Below are positions 35,944 to 47,700 of a stretch of DNA of 64,000 nt, piece by piece. Origin of the DNA: Patiria miniata. Lineage: Eukaryota > Echinodermata > Asteroidea > Valvatida > Asterinidae. Location of the stretch: NCBI RefSeq assembly GCF_015706575.1, contig NW_024037076.1, positions 2,666,001-2,730,000 on the forward strand. Direction: 5' to 3'. The notes beneath the pieces were generated by a model that was not told the origin of the DNA, did no database searches, and worked only from the letters and a program-made list of their open reading frames with translations. Positions within the stretch are counted from its first letter, which is position 1. Every line of letters begins with the position of its first letter. Made by a program: the position numbers and the translations under genes.

Positions 35944-38068
35944 AGAAGAGATTACTTTCCACATGGCGTTACCCGCGATCTTTCTACTTTGTCTAATCCG
36001 CCATGTTAAAACGTTGAGTATCCTTTGAGCAGTTTTGGGATTCATCCAACCGCAGATGACAAATACATGTACATTTTTGTAAATAGAATTGTATTTTTAT
36101 AGACTTATTGGCCTGATAATTATAGTCTTTGTATAAAAACTTGAAACCTTGAGTATTGAGTGCTTTTGGGATTACTCCAAGTACCAACTAGAGTATCGGT
36201 AATAATTCTGTCAATAATGTAAACAAAATCGTATTTTTGTTTAAAAAAGAAACGTTTATTTTACACACTGTTTATATTTTGTATAAACTTTGGTGCTAAG
36301 ATTGTTGTGAAGATTACTTAAAAAACTGCAAGTGAAGCAGTAACTGTTGAGGGGGATGGGTTCCTTGCACAACTGTATTCAGGATGATGTATCCGTTCTG
36401 AGTGAAAATGAAGATGACCAAATGTGGATAAAGAAACTGCTGACATATTTGGTTATAAATCAAATTAGTGTCAGGTCAAATTTAGTGATGTCAAATTTGC
36501 AGTCTGTGTCTTGTTGTGACTTGCACGCTGGATTTGACGTTTTAATGAAGTATTTCAGTTGGAAGAAAGTTAATAATTTTTAAATAACCGTCAAGCAGAT
36601 TATGTTAATACATGTACCTGTTTTTCATTTATGTCTGTTATCAGTAAATAATACTCATAAAAATAAGTTGAGAATTAGCTCCTTTACGCAAGTAATAACC
36701 TGATGGAGTAGACGTAATTGTATTCTGGTTCCATAAAACAAAATACATCATGTTTGTATCTTACAATTGTTTCTGGTGTGATCAATCATTTTGTGTCTCA
36801 ATTATACACTCTGTTAATTATGTTGCATTGTACCTTGAAACTGTATTAATTTGTAAAAAGAAATTGCAAACTAGAACAAAATAATTCACACGCACTTGCA
36901 CATTTGAGTCACCTTTTCGGCAACACAAAAACAGAAATGTGCCAAGCCGCTACAATACAGACGCCGCGATAAGGGAGTCCGACTATACGTTCATTAATGG
37001 CAAATTGATCAAGCATAGAAGAATAAACGTGCACATTTTTGCTACTTGACTGCGCGTGGAATCGCATTGTTAATTTGGGGCCACCGTAGCATATAATTCA
37101 TGAATCGGAATGAAATTTCACTCATACCCCCACCCTGAAAGCTAATAATCATCAACCTCAAACACAAAGGGCTAAAATATGAAATTTGTGGATGATTTTG
37201 GTGGTGATTCTCCAGAAAAATCCATTGCCATGGCTGTTGTGCATGTCTTCTGTACATACCATGAATACCCATGAAGCGTCGCATGATCACAATAGATTTT
37301 CACTACACCCACTGGTCGTCTGCATGTACCTTCATGCAGTGTACACGAGGGATTGGGTACCAAACCGCTTTCAGGCGCACTATTGGTTTCAATTTTTGTC
37401 GGGTTCAATGTCGTGGAAAGCGTGTTCAATGCATAAGTTAAACACTTCTAGGGCCCTACCCCCTTTATTGATATGTTTAGGTGAAATAGATGTCTGCGAC
37501 ATATAGGTTTGCAACGAAAGCCTGTTATCAGAAGTTCTGATTCAGAACCATGATTATTTATAAGAAACATCAAGTAGCGAAAGTAAATGACTTATCAGGT
37601 TTAAGTCAATTGACAAGCTAGAATACGCATTTTGACCACCACTTTTTTTCTGTTTTAAAATAAGTAAAAGATAAGGCTTAAACTGTCTTAGACTAAACAT
37701 TGTTTAAACTTCATAAGCACCTTTTTTCCCCTCCCAATAACAATATTCTTCACAACTTTCATCCTACCATGCCTCGATCGCCTGCCAATGTGACGACCAG
37801 AAAAGGAGTTGGCCTTGACTTGACTGGAGACAAGAATTCTGTCTCAAGCCAAACAAACAAACAAACAAACAAACAACGACACTTGGTAATCATTTGCTTG
37901 CAGCTGATGTCATCGATTTTCATTTGATCCAAAATGGTTTCAAGAAAAACGGCTACAATTTTAGATTGCAATTTCAGAACCAAACGAGAACGAGACTTTT
38001 ATAGTCGGATATGCCCATATTTCAGATAATTTGTGACTTTGACTCAAATGTCTTGTCTTGATTTCCAG
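35944..38068. other. Noncoding spacer
   Basis: AT-rich sequence with no supported exon and no clear element ends. A short AAAC tetranucleotide repeat lies at 37855-37876. Confidence 0.4.
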
Positions 38069-38249
38069 GTTGTGTCATGTGACTGCACACCTGGCTGGTC
38101 AGGTGACTTCTGTGAGGTGAACTATGACGCTTGTCAAGACAACCCCTGCTTCATTGGAGTGGCGTGTTTTGATGATGACCCACCGTCTTTAAATTTCACC
38201 TGCGGATCTTGTCCTGAAGGAACAGAGGGAGACGGCAAGTCCTGCATTG
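38069..38249 (+). CDS. Orphan EGF-like exon
   Basis: Opens after a TTTCCAG acceptor and closes before a GTAGGC donor (phase 0 to phase 1, 60 codons). The peptide has the Cys spacing of EGF-like modules: CDCTPGWSGDFCE, then DACQDNPCFIGVACFDDD, and CGSCPEGTEGDGKSC. Such modules are extracellular. No signal peptide, neighbouring EGF exon or convincing gene model is visible, so it may be one exon of a gene with very long introns or a relic. Confidence 0.6.
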
Positions 38250-38685
38250 GTAGGCTCAGGATTTATTGATCTTACTCTGCAAGAACTTCATCTGTGCATA
38301 CATGCTTATGTCAACTCTCATAAAACTGATTGAACCCCCGCCCTCCTTACATGATGTGGAAAACATCACGTGTGCCACCCAACAATGTCTTTGCCTGTTT
38401 CAGCCTCAAAACAAAATCTCACTGATGAAAGAAGATTAATAAAGTCAACTGTTAGATCATTCCCAGTGGTTTAGTGAAGTCATCACAAGTCTATCACAAG
38501 TGAGAACACCATTCATCCAGTCAAGTCACAAGCTATTCAAATGAACGGTGACAAAGACATTCCTTTGTTATTGTTCATTTTCTGATGTGAAGATACTTGT
38601 GACCTGTCGCAAGTTCCTCGACTACAACACAGCCTGACTCTCCTTTATCTAACCCTGTTGTACTTTCTTTTTCAGACTGACGTAG

Positions 38686-38794
38686 GTTTGCTCTTACTGT
38701 CGTGATCACATTGTTGACTGAGACATACCGACCAGTGTACATCAATTCGTGGTCTTCTGCATTCAGAGCCAAAGCAGCCCTTTATAAACGACTG
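38686..38794 (+). pseudogene. Possible SEA-domain-like exon fragment
   Basis: Between an AG at 38684-38685 and a GTAAGT donor at 38795, one frame reads a hydrophobic strand followed by YRPVYINSWSSAFRAKAALY. This resembles the first half of SEA domains, which often accompany EGF modules. The reading phase does not join to the upstream EGF exon and the usual second half was not found, so this is tentative. Confidence 0.3.
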
Positions 38795-38974
38795 GTAAGT
38801 TGCTTTCTTCAATAAGAAAGACAGTCAAGTATACGACAAAGAACCATACTATAAAACAGAATTGCATCGGACTCAGTCACAGAGAGTTGTATTGAATCAA
38901 TGACTAGTCATCCTGTCTCAAGTTAAGTCACAGACAATTCAATTCAGCTATAGGAAAGACATTGTTCATCCCTT

Positions 38975-39930
38975 GTGTTGGAGTACTCGTACTCGAACTC
39001 GAACTCGAACTCGAGTACAGCTCGAGTACCAATAAGTACTTGGCCCGTACTCGATCATAAGTACTCGAAAAAAACAAGTACTCAGCACGTACTCGTAATT
39101 TTGTACTCGGACTCATCCCTTAACTCGACAAATTGTACTCGGTGGACTCGATCCCAGTCGCGCAGTACTCGAAAGAAAATTCAGATTTTTTCGATACTAA
39201 TTTTTGGATACTAAACTTTGACCAAAAATTTCACAGAGTGTATAATTATGAAAATGATGAAAGTATTGCGCTGTATTCTTTATCGACTCGAAATCGAGTA
39301 TTCGTGAATGGGTATTGGCAGCGCTCGCAGTATCGCCGGTGCACATTTTTTACTGTCCTATTCCTACTAAATACTACAAGAATACCAGTGAAATAAATCA
39401 CAACCTTCTTTCCATGGGCTGCATGTGCATTCGTCACACAAGGCATTTTCTAACTAACAAGGCGCGGAAAGATCGTATCCCTGGGGAAGAGGTTGTGAAC
39501 ATCACTCTTTGTTGGAAATGCGTCACATTCTCTGGTGCATGGCGGCGAGTTCGATCCAGACGTAGACATGTCTTCTTCGTCAGAAATTATATCTTGGGGG
39601 TTTAGAGATCACAAGGAATATTTCGCTAATGAACAGAAGCAGCACAACGCAGTATGCAAGTCATGTGGGCTGCGGATTTGGAGAAGTCTGGAACAACTTC
39701 CAACCTCAATAAGCACCTTCGACGCAAACATTTCTTGGAATACTGGGTAATTACTTTACATATTACATGTAAGTAACGGTGCTAATTTCCATAATGCTTT
39801 AGTTTAAAAATGTACTCGGGATGTACTCGATATCTTTGCACTCGTACTCGGCCCGTACTCGGACTCTGAAAAACTCGATCTCGGATTTTTGGCCCAGGAC
39901 TCGACTAAAAATACTATAGTAACACCCCTC
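38975..39930 (+). mobile_element. hAT-like transposon remnant with broken BED zinc finger
   Basis: Both ends are packed with GTACTCG/CTCGTACTC subrepeats (38980-39180 and 39810-39910), as in subterminal transposase-binding regions. The middle (39580-39750) encodes a BED-type finger: CKSCG in one frame, then after a one-base shift TSNLNKHLRRKH. The right edge ends AACACCCCT, hAT-like. No transposase core remains. Confidence 0.6.
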
Positions 39931-40735
39931 ACACAATGCCGTCTACAACTGCTTAATATCAACAAAACGTTAAATTCGGCACCTTCAGAGGACTAGTTAT
40001 CTTGTAATTTTGAGTTGAATTCGGACGACTTGTTCAGCCATTGTTCACGAAAGCATCGTGTTGCATGACGTCAAGGGTTGTGATCAATTGCGCCCTCACT
40101 AGCTTGCATCAAATTTTGACAATGTACATTTGTACGGCTGTTGCCTGTCTTGGTCAAAAGTGCGACCGCATACAGAATTTAACAATTTTGTGCTTTTTAG
40201 CAGTCATACTATAGCTGGGTTTATTTTCTGCTGACAAATAATTTCGATCTTTAATTAATTTTCGGCTCCCCTAGCAATGGGACGCTCCGCGCACAGGCCG
40301 TACGTGGCTCTGTGACTGATATACGGAGGTACTCCAGTATTTCAGTCACATTTATGGGACTATGTACTGATATGTGCCCCGCGCCAAAAGTGTCAGACGT
40401 GCCGTCTGACACTTTTGGCCTATGACTATGTGAAACAGTCGTTGACTTGTTTTTCTTCAAAAGTGACGTCACACATGCACTCGATGATCGATATATCAGT
40501 CATGTCAGTGAAATGGACAGCGCAACTGAGCGGACACATTTAATTGTGAGCGGTAAGTTCAGAATATTTTGTCCTTTTTCAAAATTACTGGTTGTTTGGA
40601 ACAATTTAAGGGGTTTTATGGAATGTACTGAATGTGTGGATCTATCCAGGGTTACTGTCTTTCTCATTTGTATTCTCTTTACAAGTTTTCTTTGGGGGTC
40701 TTTTGTCCTCGTGAAGGTATGCACAAAATGCATAC
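39931..40735. other. Noncoding spacer with a strong hairpin
   Basis: No exon supported. The only notable structure is the perfect inverted repeat at 40383-40419. Confidence 0.4.
40383..40419. repeat. Perfect 17 bp inverted repeat, 3 nt loop
   Basis: GCCAAAAGTGTCAGACG, then TGC, then the exact reverse complement. Suitable for a cruciform or RNA hairpin. Confidence 0.9.
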
Positions 40736-41428
40736 CATGTACCAGACCCGTGAACGTGGCGTTGTATACAATGCCATGCACTTCCCTCGGGTAAATACAA
40801 GTGAAAGCATTCTATCTTTTGATCTGCTACATATAACCATGTATAATTTTGCCCATAGGTGAATCACTTACTTGTTTCCTGTGAATTTCCGCGAGTGTTG
40901 GATCTGTCATTGCCAAGAAATTTGATATAAAGTACGGCGCAACTTTGTCACAACGAATGTTTTCAAAATGATCAGAAAATCAAAGACAGGCATGACACTA
41001 AGGTTATCCAAGTTCCGCATGCGCAAAACGGTAGGAGTATCACCAGTGGGTACCCGACTAACCGTCTTACATGGCAGGATGACCGTAATACCATATAAAT
41101 CCACTTTGAAAGTCTGCCAAATCAACCAGTATTGCTGTTCCATTGTGCAAGGGTTTGTTTCAGGGATCTTTCAAAAACATGAAGGTTTTTTAAACCAAAT
41201 GTGCCATATTTCTCTAATCTTTTTTATTTTCCTTCATCTTCATAATTCTGCCGAAAAAAAAAATCTGCTGATTTTCTGTACAGCTCATTTTTGTTTGCAA
41301 ATACTCTGTCAAATGTAGCCGAAATTCGGCTAGTACGGTCACTGAATCTTAGTAACCGCGGATCATAATAGTGTTTTTACTATAGACTGAAGTGTGGCTG
41401 CCACGTTCACGGGTCTAACCATGTACAT
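40736..41428. mobile_element. Candidate ~690 bp TIR element
   Basis: ATGTACCAGACCCGTGAACG near 40736 is mirrored by CGTTCACGGGTCTAACCATG near 41405-41425. No coding capacity inside and no clear target duplication. Confidence 0.4.
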
Positions 41429-41927
41429 GTCCCTAAAGTATGCCAAATCGGTGGAGCGTTAAGTATGGAGCACGGAGGGTTACCGTAGTTCAACGTTCGA
41501 CTCAGTAAAGCTAGCTTGGACCCTACTAATATTGCAGACCATGTCCGAATGTTAAAAATGTGATAAGATGGGTTCAAGTTACTCGGACTAGCTAGGCTCA
41601 GTCTGTCTGTGAGTGTAAGGTAAGGGAACCAGTGTATAGCTGGCCTGCACCTGTTCATGAACATGTATTAATAGCAAACAAAATTTGGACTGAAAAAAAA
41701 TGGTAAATTTGGAGCAGTGGTTGAAAAATAGTTAGGTTTTTCCAACGGTGGTCGGCTGACCATCGTTGGAAATGTATACAAAAATACAATTTTCTTGAAA
41801 ATGACATCACACCATGTGCCATTATTTTACAGGATGCTTTAGACTGCCATTTACTAACATCCTAGTAAGGTATTTTGTAAAAACTTTATTTTTCGATGTT
41901 TGCAAATGTTTTTAAAAAGGGCATGAC

Positions 41928-42247
41928 ACAAAATTAAATAAAAACACCCGCAACGGCTGATGTAGCGGGTGTTTTGTTTGTTAAAATTTAATTTGCGCAT
42001 GTATCGCCCTGAAATAAAGCACCATAAAATTGTCCATTTAGTGTGTGTTGGTTTAACTGTCATAATCGTCGGTTTTGAACAGCGCCCCTATCGAGAAATG
42101 GTAATGGCCTCCCAATATAAATGACCTTGCTACGCCCTCGACTATACCACAGACATTATTATAAACGCAAAAGACACGCCTGAGGATCTGGAAGCAGTCA
42201 GAGCTCTGGGCTGGGAGAAAATGTTGAAGGATGATTTAGTTCGGTAG
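41928..42247 (+). repeat. Duplicated segment, copy A, with a conserved peptide frame
   Basis: Matches 43012-43487. Starts ACAAAATTAAATAAAAACAC with a hairpin (AAACACCCGC ... GCGGGTGTTT). Near its end a frame from 42131 to the TAG at 42245 reads YALDYTTDIIINAKD through EKMLKDDLVR. The product is not recognised. Confidence 0.55.
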
Positions 42248-42361
42248 GCCTGCTTTTCTCTTGCAACAAAGCCTATTTGTAACAATTTGATTTGTTGTCT
42301 AAGACTCGCTTCTACAGTAGTGTTTCATGCTAAGTCAAAAGTTGGATGAGAAGTGTTTCAA

Positions 42362-42705
42362 ATATTGAAATATAGTGCCAGTTTTAGGAAGTAGGCCTAC
42401 TCCCAAATAATTATTCCAGCATTTCTTTTCATATTTCATCCATAGTTGTTCATGTTGCCGATAGTAAAATATCACCAACTAAATATTCAATCTACCATTG
42501 CCGTGTTGCATGTTGTATTATACCAAGCTATGTACTAGGCATATACACTGTACCAGTTGACTAAAGGCTCAAAGGTGAATGAATTCGCATTGAATGGATG
42601 CAGAGCTAAGAATAAAACGTGTAAACACTTGAAATCGCATCATTTGATAAGGAAAGTCACCCACTGACTCGTCAACTTTGTACATCTTTGCATCACGGCA
42701 GACCA
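42362..42705 (+). repeat. Dispersed repeat, copy 2
   Basis: Aligns with 25245-25610 upstream of NLR1 over about 340 bp, ending at GTACATCTTTGCA(G/T)CACGGCAG. Confidence 0.7.
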
Positions 42706-42792
42706 TAGTTCCTTAACATGGGGTTTTAGGTCCATTTGCCGCCGTTTGGTGGTGCTGTACCACAGACATAGGTGTTGCCAGCGGGTTGGGGT

Positions 42793-42840
42793 GGTAAGGA
42801 GGAGGGGGGGGGGGGGGGGGGGTTTGCCCCCCCCCCAATA
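42793..42840. repeat. Poly-G run facing a poly-C run
   Basis: About 20 G then TTTG then about 11 C, able to fold into a G:C hairpin or quadruplex. Similar G/C runs occur at 24200, 31420, 43190, 48577, 54175, 55300 and 54630. Confidence 0.8.
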
Positions 42841-43011
42841 TTTAGTAAAGACTGCCCTTTTCCATTCAAATGCCTTTTTTACAAGCACTTCCCCCCCCCC
42901 CGAAAATTTGTAAAGAGTGCACTTCTTTTGTTAACAAGTGCCCTTTTTGTCTGAAGAAATTCATGCCCTTTTAATTTTAGAAACAAAGCTGCACCCTTTA
43001 AAAAGGGCACG

Positions 43012-43487
43012 ACACAAAATTAAATAAAAACACCCGCAACGGCCGATGTAGTGAGTGTCTTTTTTTTTAATTCAATCCCCGCATGTATCGCCCTGAAATA
43101 AAGCACTATAAAATTGTCTGTTTAGTGTGTGTTGGTATAATCGTCATCGTCGTCGGTTTTGAATAGCGCCCCTATCGACAAATGGTACCAGCCCCCCCCC
43201 CCCCCCCCCAACACTATTTGATTTTACAGAGGCCAAGTGTCCGGAGAAAAAAGTGTCTACATTTCAACAAGGATGTGCAAGTGATCTTTTCAAGAAATTT
43301 GTACACTGCCTCCCACTATCAATGCCCTTGCTACGCCCTCAACTTTACCACAGACATTATTATCAATGCAACGGACATGCCTAAGGATCTGGAAGCAGTC
43401 AGAGCTCTGAGCTGGGAGCAAATGTTGAAAGATGATTTAGTTCGGTATAGGCCGTCAGCTGAAACTCAAAAACAGGCTGTAAAATGA
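43012..43487 (+). repeat. Duplicated segment, copy B, with a conserved peptide frame
   Basis: Second copy of 41928-42247, interrupted by a poly-C run and about 130 bp of extra sequence that follows a TTTTACAG acceptor-like site at 43223. The frame from 43332 to a stop at 43487 reads YALNFTTDIIINATD through EQMLKDDLVRY. Amino-acid differences from copy A are mostly conservative (D/N, K/T, E/K), which suggests past coding constraint. Function unknown. Confidence 0.5.
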
Positions 43488-44724
43488 GTTTCGTTCCAGC
43501 AACACTGGGTCTACTTTTTTAATGGTTTTATGTATGGTTCAGCACATTACAAACACTATGTAAAAAGTTCTCCAAAAAAAATCCTGCAGTTTTTTGGTTA
43601 CACTTCATCAAAGTTTGCCAATGTCATGTATGCTAAATATGCACATTTTGCAGTCTGAAGCCTTGTTTTGGCACTTCCAATTTTAAAAATAACTCCAAAT
43701 TAAAAAATACAGCATTTTGGCATGTCAAATCCTATATCTTAACTCCCCCCAACAGTCCTGAATCCTTTTCCATACACTCTAGGGAGTTAGAGTCAAGGAA
43801 TAAGTGTTATGCATGTATACATGTACCATATTACAACATTTGTTAACAGCAGGTGACCCTTTGTACATTTTGTATTTTATCAAACACCAATGGAAATACA
43901 TATCTTTGCAACCTTATCTTGCAAATTATTTTTGAGACTGTTATTTCTAATCTGGTAGCAATCACCGCTGTCGTTTCTTTCCCCAAAATAATTTATTATA
44001 ATCTAAATTATGGGTCAGTACCGTGGAAATAAATGCTATGGAAATGTTTATTAAATTTGCTACATATAAATGTTGTTTTCCAATCAGCAGTGATAGATCC
44101 AGTATTTTGGGGCGGGGGTGTCACCTTAAGTGGGGAACATTTCTGCTGCTAACTAATTAAATAACTAACTTACAGTAGAAGAAACATAAAATCGGACAAG
44201 AGGTCCCTCTTAAAAAAAAAAAGGGAAAAAAAGTTATCTACTCTTGATCCGATAGTGATTCAGGTGCCATCTTTAAGAACCCGCTACACGGTAGTAGACA
44301 TTGTGTATATGTTAAAACGCTAATGAAACAGCCTAAAAAAATTATAAATCAAAGTCCTGTTTGGCTGTTAGAAGTCAGAGTTTGGCATAATTTCAGAAAG
44401 CAACCATGGTACACATGTACTTGACCCAGCCATTGATTGCGGGTAGGGTGGGGAAAAAAGCCATTTCAGGCTATATACAATTTCATACAATGGTTATCAC
44501 TGAAATAATTTTCGCAGCTTTGGGGACTTCTCTTGTGCATCAATACAAGGAAAAAGACAACTCAACTCAACTCTATGTGTATTGCAATATTGCATGAAAA
44601 CAACTGGCATGACGCAAAGGCCTAAAATGGCGAGGAATAAAATTTGAACAGAAGGATAATTGTGAAATCTGGATGTTTAGTGCTTCCATGAAAGTCCAAA
44701 GTATTTTTTTCTCATTACTGTCCA
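43488..44724. other. Noncoding spacer, includes the 3' flank of the - strand gene
   Basis: AT-rich. No supported exon and no clear repeat boundary identified. Confidence 0.4.
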
Positions 44725-47700
44725 TCAAATTTCATCATACAAGTCATCCTCGCCTGCGTCTGCAACATCAATTTCTTCTATGAAGTTGCTGCAATTCGTG
44801 CATTTGCACAGATCTGTGCATGGTAGCTCTGCAGACAGACACGAGCATCGCCCTTTAAGACATTTGCCAACTTTACAACTACAGCTGACACACTGAAGGA
44901 GAACATCTGGTGCAGATGGCTTCATCATCCAAGTGATGGTTAGTTCTCCATCTTCAAGTTTCCAGCCATGTCCATCTGGAGATGGTGCGTCAATCTTCTG
45001 CTGTAGTGATCGCTGGTGTATTGCAGCCTGGTAATTGCAACGTTTAGCGTGCTGGGTGAGTGCATCTTTTGTTGGAGGCAGACTCTGCTCGGAGGATGGA
45101 GTGGAACAAAAGGCCTTGTACCGGGCATCATCGACACTCTCTGTCGTTTGGCCATAGAGTATACAGACAAATTTCTCCAGCGATGCCAGTGCTTTTTCTT
45201 CTAGGTTGAATTCTTTCCCCAGATCAGAGAATGTCTCTTGAAATTCCGGGTGCTCTTGTATTATCTTCAGCGCCTTCTGTTTTCCTTTTCCGTAGAACGC
45301 ACTTGTGGAATCACAACCTGTGAAAATGTGTAGCCCAATGAGGCATCTGCAAGGCATGCTTAGACTGGAAGTGGCTTGTTGAAGGTCTATAATGCGGCTC
45401 TTATTTCCTTTACCCGTCATAAAATATATACGACTGGGCAAGCTGTCAAGAAGAGAGAGAGTTATAACTGCAACATCAGTGTCTGGACTTCTGATGATTA
45501 CTGCTGAGTTTGATTCTGCAGCATGTCTTGCATGAAGCAAAAGCCTAGTATCTGCTTCTTCATGATCACAGACTAACTCAGAGCACGGTGAAGCTTCAAG
45601 TACACCCTCCTTCCACTGCAAGCGATCACAATATTCACCATTTGTGGTGAAAACTGTCAGGTTTCTTGGGTTGAACTCGGTCTCCTTCCAGGCTTTGAAC
45701 ATGAAGTCAATCAATGCTTCTTTGTTTAGACCATTTGAAAGGAACTTCTTGAACTGCTTTGGAGTTTTTTGGTCCTTGCTGTAAATCTTGACCATCTGTG
45801 TTCCAGCCTCTGCCCTTCTAGCTCTCTCTGCGTTCTTGATGCTTATGGAAGGGTATCTATCTGTGACAAAGTCGACCCGGGAACAATTGTTCTTTGTTGC
45901 AACGCTACATACTTGACTTAAGACAGCTTCAGCTAGTTCTCCAAACGACTCTGGGATGTCCCGCATGGATTGGATGTGAGCCATGCCATCAATTAGTATA
46001 GCTGCATTTGACGTTACTTCAGTAACAAGAGCGTTAACAGCTTTGTCCTCAATTGCATGAAGGAGAGCAGATTTGTCAGTCTTCGCCAGAGAACCGTTGA
46101 CACTAGCAAGAGGGAATGAAACACTGCCAAGGGAATATGACAGAACTTCCCGTAGGTCAATCTTGCGTTTTTGTCCCACAATTAGAAGCCGAGCAAAGAA
46201 TGCTCTGTTCTGCTTGATGACATCTTTGCCGGTTTTCTTTACACTTTGGGAATTATCTGAGAACGTTTTCAGCTTCTTCTGCTTTATCGCTGAAAACATA
46301 TCCACCTTGTTCGCAATCAACCGGTCTTTCATGTACTCAACTGCATCCGCTTCACCACCTTGCAGTGCGTTCATCAAGTCAGCTTTCACGATATCACTTG
46401 CAACAGCACCAGAACTTAAACAGACCAATTCCCTTGTACAGCAATCAAATGGATTGATCATGCTGGCGACTGTTGACAGGATAGATCCAACAGCTTTGTC
46501 ATCTCTCTTGATTCTTGAGCTGTCCAATTCTTTTGGCTTACGCTCCTGGACCTCAATGCCTGACATAACTTCACATTGTCTTGTTATAGCTGATCTCTCA
46601 GGTTGTGACAGAATCCATCGTTGGACTGCTCCACGGTTCAATGTGAAGCTAGTGATGCCTCCCCTTGTTTTACTGTCTCTATTACATGTTTGTTCGATAG
46701 CTTGGTCGCATGCAATAGATGCAAAGGGATATCGGCCTTGGCGCTGCACCGTCCATTCACCCCGTGCACTTAACTCCTCATAACACCTCGGGTGTGTTGA
46801 TGGCAAACTGACCATTTCCATCCAGTAGGCAGGAAGATATCTGGAATAGTTTGTCCTATCATAGGCAAAGAACCATGGTATCATACATCGAATGACCGCA
46901 ACATGCAGATGCCAATCTGATTCCCGGGTTGCTCTGATGAATACAAGCAGTAACTGCACCATATCAATGTAGGAGCTCCATAGAGCAAAAGTTGGACTTT
47001 CTTGGTTGCTTCTCTTGATGAAGTCGTCATAGCATGACAGAAGATCTGCAAACTCTTCAGACTGCACTAGTAGTTCCTGGATATTAGTACTCTTGTCGAA
47101 TACACGGGAGTATTTCTCTACGTCTTCATCAGTAAGGGTGTCCCAGAAGGCTGTGAATCTCAATCTCTGCAATGCCTCAAACATGAGCTTGTGAGAATGT
47201 ACACTTCTGTTGTACTGATGCCCACTCAAAACACCATTGATTGAACCTGCAGCCACCACTCCAGATTCAATTAATATATCTTGGAGACCTGCATCACCGA
47301 AGCGCTTTCCAATTACTCCCATATATGACATACATGTGTGCAACTCCCCTAGCCGTACAACTGTCCGTTGCATCACATCATCTCTTGCCCATCTTATCTC
47401 CTGAATCTTAGCATAAATTGCTTGGTCAAAGACCAAAACAATATGCTGCAGCTGTAGTCTGTCTGCTATGGAAACGCTCCTTTCTATGATGGTGTTTACT
47501 GTTGTCATCTCTGTTGGCGATGCTTCTATTACTGGTAAGTAGTGGATGGCCGACCTGTGTAGTGTCATTTCCCCTTGGAGGTTGATGTTAAAACCTGTCC
47601 AACCAGGTACTTCAGCTTTATCATCCAAATACTTCGACAGCAGAAACGCAAAGTCCTTCTGTAGGGCAGGCGTCAGTACAGGCTCATACAGAGAACGATC

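Noticed and set aside
41938..41976. Rho-independent-style terminator (GC hairpin then T-run)
   Set aside because: Bacterial terminators are not expected here; it is part of a duplicated noncoding segment.
46073..46783. 236 aa + strand frame
   Set aside because: Antisense shadow of the 3.6 kb last exon of the - strand PIN-like/CXC gene.
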